Assembly (NCBI RefSeq): GCF_009769165.1
Contig: NZ_CP043476.1
Location: 3,107,001-3,171,000, forward strand
Origin: Xanthomonas hyacinthi
GTDB lineage: Bacteria > Pseudomonadota > Gammaproteobacteria > Xanthomonadales > Xanthomonadaceae
Length of the DNA: 64,000 nt
Direction of reading: 5' to 3'
Position numbers and translations under genes: made by a program. The notes under the pieces were generated by a model, which did no database searches, was not told the origin of the DNA, and worked only from the letters and a program-made list of their open reading frames with translations. The number at the start of each line of letters is the position of its first letter. The first letter of the stretch is position 1. Below are positions 26,099 to 34,532 of this stretch, piece by piece.

Positions 26099-26515
26099 TT
26101 GAACGCGGACACCTTCGCGGCCTGCGCCGAACCCAGCGACATTCCGCTGCTGGTGGATTTCTGGGCGCCGTGGTGCGGCCCGTGCCGGACCATGGCGCCG
26201 CAGTTCGAGGCCGCCGCCGCGCAGTTGGAGCCGCGCATACGCCTGGGCAAGCTGGACAGCGAAGCGCAGCCGGCGCTGGCGGCGCGCTTCGGCATCCGCA
26301 GCATTCCGACCCTGGCCTTGCTGCGGCATGGCCGCGAACTGGCGTTACCAGGAACGCCCCGGTCGCGGCTGATGGCCCGAGGCCACCCGGAGCCGCTCCT
26401 GCAAAAAGCGACCACCGCGCGCTACTTGCCCAGCGCGGCGTTCAACGTCGCCGCCAGATCCGCGCCGGCCTGGCGCAGCTGCGCTTCGGCGACCGGGCGC
26501 CAGGTCGCCACGTAG
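26099..26515 (+). CDS. Thioredoxin with aberrant C-terminus (possibly a broken gene)
   Basis: The first ~82 residues are a thioredoxin: LLVDFWAPWCGPCRTMAPQF with the WCGPC redox site, LGKLDSEAQPALAARFGIRS and the cis-Pro loop IPTLALLRHGREL. After that the expected last strand and helix (about 25 residues) are missing and are replaced by unrelated Arg/Pro/Ala-rich sequence. This sequence runs 94 bp into the convergent nuclease gene. The fold is therefore incomplete and the gene may be non-functional or rearranged. The start is a TTG. The divergent bigR operon suggests a role in sulfane-sulfur reduction. Confidence 0.65.
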   Translation: MNADTFAACAEPSDIPLLVDFWAPWCGPCRTMAPQFEAAAAQLEPRIRLGKLDSEAQPALAARFGIRSIPTLALLRHGRELALPGTPRSRLMARGHPEPLLQKATTARYLPSAAFNVAARSAPAWRSCASATGRQVAT

Positions 26516-27234
26516 TCCGCCGGCAGCTTGGCGCCGGGCGGATAGAAGCCCGGGCGCAGCATGATCTTGCACGAGGCTTCGGCCCAGGCCGCGGCCGGCG
26601 GCGGCAGCACGCTGCCGGCAGGCGCCGGCGCCGGCAGCGGTTGCGCCTGCAACTGCGCCAGGTAGTGCGCCTCGTCCAGGCCGCGGCTGCGCAGCAGGCC
26701 GCTGTCCCACAGCGAGTGCAGGTTGCTGCCCTTGCCCTCGAACTGGAGTTGCACGGTATTGCCGCCCTTGTCGTGGGCGTAGCCGGCGTGCAGCGGCTGC
26801 TGGATGTCGCCGGCGAAGTGCACCACGAACTTCAGCGCCTGGGTGCGCGCCGCCTGCGGTTGGCTGCGGTCGGCGAGGATCGCGGCCTGGCGGCGCAGCG
26901 CCGCGACCACGCAGTTGCCGTCGGGACAATCGCGGGTTTCCTCGTAGTGGCACTGCTCTTCGCCGAGGTTGACGTAGTGCCAGGGGCCGGTGCGCTTGCC
27001 CATGTCGGGGTTGCTTTCGCGCAATTGGTCGGCCCAGTTGGCGACGCCGGCCAGGGTCGGCTCGGATTCGCCCTGCAGCAGCCGCTGCACCTGCGCGCGG
27101 GCCTGCGGGGTGAGTTGGGAATCGGCGAGATCGGCGACCAGGCGATGGCCCAGCGGGCCCCAGGCGAAGGCGGCGGACGGCGCGGCGACCAGTGCCGCGG
27201 CGAGCGCGGCGGAAACGAAGAGAGAGGATTTCAT
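26422..27234 (-). CDS. S1/P1 nuclease
   Basis: This 270-residue secreted zinc-dependent nuclease of the S1/P1 family degrades single-stranded DNA and RNA. A signal peptide ends after AFA, so the mature protein begins with Trp25 (WGPLGHR), a residue that binds zinc in this family. Further zinc-ligand motifs are ANWADQLR, WHYVNLGEE, VHFAGDIQQPLHAGYAHDKGG and NLHSLWDSGLL. The length is normal. It overlaps the 3' end of the convergent thioredoxin frame. Confidence 0.92.
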   Translation of the reverse strand: MKSSLFVSAALAAALVAAPSAAFAWGPLGHRLVADLADSQLTPQARAQVQRLLQGESEPTLAGVANWADQLRESNPDMGKRTGPWHYVNLGEEQCHYEETRDCPDGNCVVAALRRQAAILADRSQPQAARTQALKFVVHFAGDIQQPLHAGYAHDKGGNTVQLQFEGKGSNLHSLWDSGLLRSRGLDEAHYLAQLQAQPLPAPAPAGSVLPPPAAAWAEASCKIMLRPGFYPPGAKLPADYVATWRPVAEAQLRQAGADLAATLNAALGK

Positions 27235-27340
27235 ACGCGGATTCTAGCCGGCGCCGATGACGTTGCCATGGCCGCGTCGGCGCGCCGCTGCGCAACCGCT
27301 AAGCCGCGCCCGCGCGGGCGCAGCCTGCGGGCGCGGCGGA

Positions 27341-27961
27341 TCAGAAATACAGCAGGTAGGCGAGGCCGTAGGTGACCGGATCCAGCTTGGCCTTGCCGAG
27401 CGTGCCGCTGTCCACGTCCACGTCGCTGCGCATGCTGGTCCAGCGCGCGTCCACGCGCAGCGCGCTGCGCTCGCCGATGGCGACGTCCACGCCGGCATGC
27501 ACGGCCGGGCCGACGCTGTCCTTGAACTCGACGTCGTCGCGGGAGAACGCGCCCTTGCCGTCGGCGCCGAGGAACGTGGTGTAGTTGAGGCCGACGCCGA
27601 CGAACGGGGAGATGTCGCCGTTGCCGTTGAAGTGGTGCTGCAGCGACAGCGTCGGCGACAGCGCCCAGGCGCTGCCGATGTCGCCGCCCGGTTCCAGGCC
27701 GATCTTCTGCTGCCCGACCAGGGTCTGGATCTCCACGCCGAGGTTGCCGCGGAAGAAGTATTCGTAGTTGAACGAGACGGCCGGCGCGGTGTCGGCGCTG
27801 AAGCGCTGCCCGCTACCGCTCAGGCTGCCGTTCGAGGAGCCGGGCACCATGCCGTGGATGCCGTAGCTGGTGGTGAAGTGGCCGGCCGACTGCGCCGCGG
27901 CGGGCAAGGCGGTGGCGGCGGCGACGGCGGCGAGACGGCGGAACGACAGGCGTGGCTTCAT
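27341..27961 (-). CDS. OmpW family outer membrane protein
   Basis: This 206-residue eight-stranded beta-barrel protein has a signal peptide (about 1-26). The pattern FNYEYFFRGNLGVEIQTL, LSLQHHFNGNGDISPFVGVG and LNYTTFL is typical of OmpW. The C-terminus ends in Phe (YLLYF), the outer-membrane insertion signal. It is a diverged tandem paralogue of the next upstream gene, and the 116-bp gap allows co-transcription. OmpW proteins form hydrophobic channels linked to stress and redox conditions. Confidence 0.88.
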   Translation of the reverse strand: MKPRLSFRRLAAVAAATALPAAAQSAGHFTTSYGIHGMVPGSSNGSLSGSGQRFSADTAPAVSFNYEYFFRGNLGVEIQTLVGQQKIGLEPGGDIGSAWALSPTLSLQHHFNGNGDISPFVGVGLNYTTFLGADGKGAFSRDDVEFKDSVGPAVHAGVDVAIGERSALRVDARWTSMRSDVDVDSGTLGKAKLDPVTYGLAYLLYF

Positions 27962-28077
27962 TGGGAACCCCGGTGACGGCGAATGGGCGGATGCGAATCC
28001 CAATGTCGGCGCGGCGGCGACCGATCCACATCCTTGTGGAAGGCAGTCTGCCAGAGAAGCGCGGCGGTCGTGCGGCC

Positions 28078-28707
28078 TCAGAACTTCATCACGTAGGCCA
28101 GGCCGTACACCAGCGGATCGATTTGCGCGGTGCCCATGCTGGTGCCATCGACCTTGACCTTGCTGTCGATATCGGCCCAGCGCAGGTCCACCCGCAGCGC
28201 CGATTTGTCGGTGAGCGCGACGTCCACGCCGACGTGCGCGGCCAGGCCCCAGGAGTCTTCCAGCTTGAGCTTGCTGCCGGCCAGCGCGCCGGTGGTGTCC
28301 TCGCTGAAGAAGGTGGTGTAGTTGAGGCCGGCGCCGACGAACGGAGACACCTTGCCTGCGCTGTTGAAGTGGTACTGCAGCGAGACCACCGGCGGCAGGT
28401 CCTTGGTGCTGCCGACCTTGCCGACGCCCTTGACGCTGATGTCGTGCTTGAACGGCCAGGCGGCCAGGACTTCGATGCCGAGGTCCTGGTGGACGAAGTA
28501 TTCGAAGGTCACGGTCGGCTTGATGTCGCTGTCGATGCTCAGCGGCAGGGTGCCGCCGGCCAGCTTGCCGTTGTCGGATTTCGGGTTGACCTGGTGGGCG
28601 CCGATGCCCACGGTCCAGTCGCCCTGCGACTGCGCCAGCGCCGGCAGGGCGCACAGCGAAAGGGCGGCGGCCAGGCCGGACAGCAGAAGGGGGGAGGTCT
28701 TGCGCAT
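28078..28707 (-). CDS. ompW: OmpW family outer membrane protein
   Basis: This 209-residue OmpW paralogue has a signal peptide ending at ALA-Q (about residue 25), TVTFEYFVHQDLGIEVLAAWPF, SLQYHFNSAGKVSPFVGAGLNYTTFF and the C-terminal YVMKF insertion signal. A perfect FNR-type dyad lies centred about 63 bp upstream of the start codon. In E. coli ompW is FNR-activated under low oxygen, so anaerobic regulation here is plausible. It is the promoter-proximal gene of the ompW pair. Confidence 0.9.
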   Translation of the reverse strand: MRKTSPLLLSGLAAALSLCALPALAQSQGDWTVGIGAHQVNPKSDNGKLAGGTLPLSIDSDIKPTVTFEYFVHQDLGIEVLAAWPFKHDISVKGVGKVGSTKDLPPVVSLQYHFNSAGKVSPFVGAGLNYTTFFSEDTTGALAGSKLKLEDSWGLAAHVGVDVALTDKSALRVDLRWADIDSKVKVDGTSMGTAQIDPLVYGLAYVMKF

Positions 28708-28763
28708 GATGGGCGTCTCGTTTGGGTGTGGGCGCAGTGTCCTGTCGCCGCCGCGGCGCCGCC

Positions 28764-28777
28764 TTGATCCTGATCAA
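28764..28777. promoter_or_regulatory. Perfect FNR-type binding site between ompW and gap
   Basis: TTGATCCTGATCAA matches the FNR consensus TTGAT-N4-ATCAA without mismatch. It lies 57-70 bp upstream of the ompW start on the minus strand and about 35 bp upstream of the extended -10 proposed for gap, so it could serve either gene. Clp/CRP in Xanthomonas prefers TGTGA half-sites, so an FNR-like regulator is the better guess. Confidence 0.7.
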
Positions 28778-28807
28778 ACGCGCGTGCCGGGCGCGATGCG
28801 GCGGGCC

Positions 28808-29998
<1,191 letters not shown>

Positions 29999-30217
29999 TC
30001 GCGCCGCGTTCCCGCCGATTCTCGGGATCCCCTGTTTTGGGCAGGGGGTCAGGTTGCCCGAGAACTGCGACCGGCTGGTAACTACGGCCGCATCTGGTAC
30101 GCCCTTTGGGGAAATGCCGACGTTTTATTGCTTCAAGGGTATCGGCTGGAGAATTCGAGGCGATGCGGGGGCTTGAGAATGCTTCAACGAACAGCGCCTC
30201 TTAAAGAAGGGGCGTGT
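29999..30217 (+). other. Non-coding region between gap and the element, possible small RNA
   Basis: This is about 220 bases with no credible gene. It ends in a strong terminator (30195-30223) located unusually far, about 200 bp, after the gap stop. It may be the gap 3' untranslated region or an independent small RNA gene. I could not match it to tmRNA, 4.5S, 6S or a tRNA. Confidence 0.35.
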
Positions 30218-30223
30218 TTTTTT
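30195..30223 (+). terminator. Rho-independent terminator downstream of gap
   Basis: The stem CGCCTCTT/AAGGGGCG (30195-30202 and 30207-30214, one G-T pair) with AAAG loop is followed by TG and seven T residues (30217-30223). The T-tract is shared with the proposed ICE attachment site. Confidence 0.85.
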
Positions 30224-30225
30224 AT
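30218..30225. other. Candidate left attachment site (attL) of the ICE
   Basis: TTTTTTAT lies at the junction between gap-associated chromosome and ICE DNA, about 420 bp before the integrase start. Tn4371-family elements are reported to recombine at an 8-bp TTTTTYRT-type sequence, which this fits. The right end is outside the window, so the direct repeat cannot be confirmed here. The 10-bp palindrome CTGCATGCAG follows at once. Confidence 0.5.
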
Positions 30226-30245
30226 GCAGCCTGCATGCAGGTGCT

Positions 30246-30500
30246 TTACAGCGAGTCTCTCGAACGGTTCATCTCCATCTGGTCATAATCCTCGACGATG
30301 CCTTGGGCGTTGAATCGGATGGAGAGGCTGTAATTCTTTACATTGCGCGCACCGAGGCCATGGTCCTGTGCCACGTTTGCGGCGACCACGGGTGCAACGG
30401 GTAGGATGCCCCTTACGAAACCGGTCACGCGCTCGCGGATCTTCTCCTTTTGCCCATCCGTGGGATTGTAAGCCGAAGAATCGGCACTGCACCGAGGCAC
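30246..30500 (-). CDS. Hypothetical protein fragment near the ICE left end
   Basis: This is an open frame of 84 codons (GTG start at best) ending SLSIRFNAQGIVEDYDQMEM-NRSRDSL. The C-terminal strand pattern, FNAQGIVEDY, resembles the end of SmpA/BamE-like lipoproteins. The start is poor: no signal peptide and no ribosome-binding site is evident, so the N-terminus may have been lost or shifted. I do not recognise the family with confidence; it may be a decayed gene at the element boundary. Confidence 0.35.
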   Translation of the reverse strand: MPRCSADSSAYNPTDGQKEKIRERVTGFVRGILPVAPVVAANVAQDHGLGARNVKNYSLSIRFNAQGIVEDYDQMEMNRSRDSL

Positions 30501-30648
30501 TCCAGGCTTGGATCAAGCCCCCTGAGGCAGGTTTTCATAGGGGCAACTTGTCTTGATGATACCCGGGTGCTTGATGCAAATCGACCCGGTTCCCTTTCGC
30601 TTGGCTCCTGCCTGGCTCCTGGAAATCGGGCAATTCCAAGGAGCAATC

Positions 30649-31986
30649 ATGGCCAAGATCAAACTGACGAAAACGGCGGTCGATGCGGCGCAGCCTCAAT
30701 CCACAGACGTTGAGCTACGCGACACGCTGGTTCCGGGCTTCCTGTGCAAGGTTACCCCCACAGGCCGGAAGGTGTTCATGGTTCAGTATCGCACCAACGC
30801 TGGCGAGCGCCGCAAGCCGTCGCTCGGGCTGTTCGGCGAACTGACCGTGGAACAAGCCCGTACGCTCGCGCAAAACTGGCTGGCTGAAGTCCGTCGTGGT
30901 GGCGACCCCGGCGGCCAGAAGGCGGAGGCGCGCAAGGCACCGACCGTTGCCGAACTGTGCACCCGGTTCATGGAGGACTACTCCAAGACCCGCAACAAGC
31001 CGAGCACCCAGCGTTCATACCAGCATCAGATCGACCGCTCGATCATTCCGGCCTTCGGCAACATGAAGGTGGCGGACGTTACTCGCCTGGATGTGACCGC
31101 GCTGATGAAGCGCAAGGAGAAGTCGCCCATCCAGGCCAATCGGGTGCTCGGCTGCATTCGCAAGATGTTCAACCTTGCCGAGCTGTGGGGCTACCGGCCC
31201 GATGGCTCCAATCCCTGCCGGCACGTTCCGAAGTACCCCGAGAAAGGCAAGACGCGCCTGATCACTGACGCGCAAATGGCGCAGTTGTTCACCTATCTCG
31301 AAAAGGCCGACGCCGAAGGACTGGAACATCCGACGCTGACACTGGCGATCCGGCTGCAGTTCGAGTTCGCTGCCCGCATGTCGGAGATCCTGCTGCTGGA
31401 ATGGGACTGGATCGACCTGCACAACAAGCGCGTGGTCTGGCCGGACAGCAAGACCGGCGACATGTCCAAGCCCATGAGCGAGGAAGCGCACCGGCTCTTG
31501 TCGACCGCGGCGCGCTACGAGAATTCTCCCTATGTCTGCCCGTCGATCTTCAACCACAAGAAATCGCTGACCGCCAACTCCTACTATCAGGCATGGCGGC
31601 GCGTCCTCAATCGCGCCGGCGTTCCCCATGTCGGAACGCACGGCATCCGCCATCGCGCGGCAACGGACATCGCCAACTCAGGTGTCCCCGTGAAGGTCGG
31701 CATGGCGCTGACCGCACACAAGACGGTCACGATGTTCATGCGGTACGTGCACACCGAGGACGATCCCGTTCGCGCAGCCGCCGAGTTGGTGGCGAGCCGG
31801 CGCAAGGTCGTGATCGAAACGCGGCCATCGCCAGTCATCGACGTTCCGCCTTCAGCTCCGGTGACGCAGGAGCCAAAAAGCCCGGTCGCGGTCTACAAAC
31901 CGTTTCGGCATCGCAAAGACGGCACTCGCGCAGTCCCGCCCGGCAGCAAGCGTGCGACCGATGCGCCGGCCGAGCTTGCGTCATGA
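30649..31986 (+). CDS. int: Tyrosine recombinase, ICE integrase
   Basis: This 445-residue site-specific recombinase integrates and excises the element. It has an N-terminal DUF4102-like arm-binding domain (AAQPQSTDVELRDTLVPGF), a core-binding domain (TVAELCTRFMEDYSKTRNKP) and a catalytic domain with Arg in FAARMSEILLLEW, GTHGIRHRAATDIAN (H-x-x-R), a second His in LTAHKTVTMF and the nucleophile Tyr in MRYVHTED. AAGGAG precedes the ATG at 30649, which decides the start over an upstream frame. It sits next to the candidate attL, as in Tn4371-type ICEs. Confidence 0.95.
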   Translation: MAKIKLTKTAVDAAQPQSTDVELRDTLVPGFLCKVTPTGRKVFMVQYRTNAGERRKPSLGLFGELTVEQARTLAQNWLAEVRRGGDPGGQKAEARKAPTVAELCTRFMEDYSKTRNKPSTQRSYQHQIDRSIIPAFGNMKVADVTRLDVTALMKRKEKSPIQANRVLGCIRKMFNLAELWGYRPDGSNPCRHVPKYPEKGKTRLITDAQMAQLFTYLEKADAEGLEHPTLTLAIRLQFEFAARMSEILLLEWDWIDLHNKRVVWPDSKTGDMSKPMSEEAHRLLSTAARYENSPYVCPSIFNHKKSLTANSYYQAWRRVLNRAGVPHVGTHGIRHRAATDIANSGVPVKVGMALTAHKTVTMFMRYVHTEDDPVRAAAELVASRRKVVIETRPSPVIDVPPSAPVTQEPKSPVAVYKPFRHRKDGTRAVPPGSKRATDAPAELAS

Positions 31987-32037
31987 AGGTGGCGACCTTG
32001 CTGTTTGTGATTTATAAGTTACAATGGAGGCCAAGCC

Positions 32038-32361
32038 ATGATTGAAGTCAGGCGATACCAACGTGTCGATGGTGCGGTGCCGCTGACCGATTGGTTGGCC
32101 GATCTGCGGGACGTGCGGGCTCGGGCCAAGCTGGAAATCCGTTTCCGGCGGGTGTCCCTGGGCATCCTTGGCGACATCAAGCCGGTCGGCGAAGGTGTCC
32201 TGGAACTGCGAGAGGACATCGGCCCCGGCTATCGCGTGTACATCGGCCGGCACGGCGCGGCGCTGGTCATCTTGCTGTGTGGCGGTGACAAGCGCTCGCA
32301 GGATGCGGACATCAAACGGGCCAAGGAATACTGGCTGGACTGGAAACGGAGAAATACATGA
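32038..32361 (+). CDS. HigB/RelE-type toxin (phage-derived Gp49-like)
   Basis: This 107-residue toxin of the RelE/HigB superfamily is probably an mRNA interferase acting at the ribosome. Recognisable features are MIEVRRYQRVDGAVPLTDWL, RAKLEIRFRRVSLG, LELREDIGPGYRVYI and ILLCGGDKRSQDADIKRAKEYW, the pattern of Gp49-like (PF05973) toxins. It overlaps the antitoxin gene by 4 bp, with toxin first as usual for HigBA. The position directly after the integrase suggests it stabilises the ICE. Confidence 0.9.
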   Translation: MIEVRRYQRVDGAVPLTDWLADLRDVRARAKLEIRFRRVSLGILGDIKPVGEGVLELREDIGPGYRVYIGRHGAALVILLCGGDKRSQDADIKRAKEYWLDWKRRNT

Positions 32362-32699
32362 GCAATCGCAAACATGCCGCCTCGGTCTCCCATAGCGAGG
32401 CCACCATTGCAGAACTGCGTGCCGATCGAGGCTTTGCGGTCGAGTACCTGAAATCCGCGCTGGAAGAACTGGACAACCCGGAGCATCGCGCCGTCGGCCT
32501 GCTCGCGCTGCGTGACGTGGCCGAGGCCTATGGCGGACTGGCGACGGTCGCCCAGGAAGCAGGTATCACCCGTGAAGCGCTCTATCGGGCGCTGTCACCG
32601 ACAGGCAACCCCACGCTCAAGACCTTGCTGGCGGTTTTACATGCCGTGGGAATGCGGTTGTCTGTTGCTCCGGCTGAGCCGGTATCCGCATACAACTGA
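32358..32699 (+). CDS. HigA-type antitoxin, helix-turn-helix
   Basis: This 113-residue antitoxin with a C-terminal helix-turn-helix (GLATVAQEAGITREALYRAL, then NPTLKTLLAVLHAVG) is of the 'addiction module antidote / probable prophage DNA-binding' type. The N-terminal part (AELRADRGFAVEYLKSALEEL) likely wraps the toxin. It overlaps the toxin gene and is translated with it. It presumably represses the shared promoter upstream of 32038. Confidence 0.9.
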   Translation: MSNRKHAASVSHSEATIAELRADRGFAVEYLKSALEELDNPEHRAVGLLALRDVAEAYGGLATVAQEAGITREALYRALSPTGNPTLKTLLAVLHAVGMRLSVAPAEPVSAYN

Positions 32700-32753
32700 T
32701 CTAAATCAATGAGCCCCATTGCCCGAGACGGATCAACCGTGTGGTCAGTACCT

Positions 32754-34532
32754 TCAAATGTTCCTCCTAGCAAAGGGGACATCACCGTCCGTCATCAGGG
32801 CGGCACAACGGTCAGCAAAAGCAGTTGGAACAGCCAGAGCGCTAAGGTGCCTCGCCCGAGTGACACCGACGTAGACCACGCGCTTTGCCTCCGCTTCGAT
32901 CCGATCTGCCCACGATTCGAAAAGCGCCTCGCTGCGGTTCCTCGGGGCTCGATTGGGAGGAATTACGACGCAGACAGCATCGTACTCACGCCCTTTCGCC
33001 TCATGAATCTTGGCGCACCTCAGCCCGGTTTCGGTTGGAATCTGAAGATGACTTGACCACTGCCCATTGGGCGGCTTTCGGAAGAACGTACGCATCGTCA
33101 CACCCGGAGGCAGCGGTAGGCCAAGCAGTTGAACCTGCGCATGCACGGTGTCGATCCACGCGAGGCGATCAGCGTCGGTATTCCCGCACACCTTGGGTAG
33201 ATTCATGAGGAGAGTCAAAGTTCGTCGACGATGTGCGCGCCGGTCCATACCTGTCCGTTCGAAGGCCCGCCGAAGATGCTCGCCTTCCTGACGCAAACCC
33301 ATGAAGTCCAGTAGCAGGGCTTCCGCCGCTTGCACTACCGTTTCCTTGGACCGCGCCGTCGCGGCAGGTGACCAGAACTCGGCCACTCGTCGGGCGAGCG
33401 ATTCAATCCGCGAGGTCCCATTCGAGTCAACCGCGGCCACACTGCTGGCGGCACGCTGCGCGACATTGCCTGAATGCGCCAAGACAATTGCATTGGCCGA
33501 ATCCAAACCAAGTTCGACCACCCGACCAAGGAAGGCCTGGCCGATCGCCGCGCTCGGACCGCGGCCACCGTATGACAGAAGTAGTACGGGATGTGCAACG
33601 GTCGCGGTCTCACCAACGGAGTCGTCTACCTGCGCCTGGCTTTTAAGCGTTGCAGCCAACCTGCAGATGGCAGGGCTGCTGCGGAAATTCCCTGTGAACT
33701 CATGACGCGCCTCTGCGGGATAGGTGTCCTTTAACTCCTGAATACCAGCCAGATTGCCATTGCGGAATTCGTAGATTGCCTGGTCGGGATCGCACACGAA
33801 GGTGACCCGCACGCCGTGTCCCCGCAACCAGGAGAGGATTTGCAAGTCGAGCGGATTGCAATCCTGTCCTTCGTCCACCATGACCTCATGAAACCGTGCC
33901 GCCAGCGCACGCCCTAGTGCCCTTCCCCTTACTGGATCGCGGATCAACTGCAGAGTTTGAACACGAGCATCGGCAGCGCTCAAATAGCCAGCCTGAAGCA
34001 AGCCACGTCGCCGAAGGGATGCAGCCTGTTGATACCTGGCTTGATGCTGTTGAACATGGTTTCGAAGTCCGGCGTGTCCAATCTTGTCGGGCAGAATCAC
34101 ATTGGTTTCAGGGTCGAAGAGATCCAAGCTCACCGGCTCACCTTGGAAGGCGAATTGCCCCGACAGCCGAATGCCGACGCCAAGGCTGTCCCAGCTGTCG
34201 AGGATGATCGGACGCGTTCGGCTTGCCACGGCACAGCCTGGCAGTACAACGAAGTGACGAACGAACGCATCGAGCGTGCCCATGAAGCTGGGGTGTCTCA
34301 ATAGGGAATCGAGCGCCGCTGCACGACAGCGTTCCCGAAATTCGTCGACGGCGGAGTTTGTGAAAGACAGCACCGCCACGCCATGTCGCGCCGGCAATGC
34401 GGCTGCGATCCTCATCAAGCGCGCGATGATTGTCCGCGTCTTGCCAGCACCAGGGCAGGCATGCACAAATACGCCTCCGGCATACGCGGAAAATGCTTCC
34501 TGCTCTCCGGTTAGGCCCTGGATGCCGGTCAT
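32754..34532 (-). CDS. UvrD/PcrA-like helicase (Gabija GajB-like)
   Basis: This 592-residue superfamily 1 helicase has Walker A ACPGAGKTRT (about residues 25-34), motif II VMVDEGQDCNPLD, motif III VCDPDQAIYEFR and motif VI VVYVGVTRARHLSAL. It overlaps the OLD-family ATPase/nuclease gene by 4 bp (ATGA). An OLD nuclease followed by a UvrD-like helicase is the Gabija arrangement, in which the helicase senses or processes DNA for the nuclease. It is the last gene of the nine-gene operon. At 592 residues it is longer than the roughly 490 residues I recall for Bacillus GajB. Confidence 0.88.
   Translation of the reverse strand: MTGIQGLTGEQEAFSAYAGGVFVHACPGAGKTRTIIARLMRIAAALPARHGVAVLSFTNSAVDEFRERCRAAALDSLLRHPSFMGTLDAFVRHFVVLPGCAVASRTRPIILDSWDSLGVGIRLSGQFAFQGEPVSLDLFDPETNVILPDKIGHAGLRNHVQQHQARYQQAASLRRRGLLQAGYLSAADARVQTLQLIRDPVRGRALGRALAARFHEVMVDEGQDCNPLDLQILSWLRGHGVRVTFVCDPDQAIYEFRNGNLAGIQELKDTYPAEARHEFTGNFRSSPAICRLAATLKSQAQVDDSVGETATVAHPVLLLSYGGRGPSAAIGQAFLGRVVELGLDSANAIVLAHSGNVAQRAASSVAAVDSNGTSRIESLARRVAEFWSPAATARSKETVVQAAEALLLDFMGLRQEGEHLRRAFERTGMDRRAHRRRTLTLLMNLPKVCGNTDADRLAWIDTVHAQVQLLGLPLPPGVTMRTFFRKPPNGQWSSHLQIPTETGLRCAKIHEAKGREYDAVCVVIPPNRAPRNRSEALFESWADRIEAEAKRVVYVGVTRARHLSALAVPTAFADRCAALMTDGDVPFARRNI

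Noticed and set aside
30226..30241. Palindrome CTGCATGCAG next to the candidate attL as the real crossover site
   Set aside because: It is too short and common (PstI/SphI-like). The TTTTTYRT 8-mer fits the ICE family better.
30001..30648. A tRNA or tmRNA as integration target
   Set aside because: I searched by eye for a cloverleaf, a T-loop GGTTCRA and a terminal CCA near the junction and found none.
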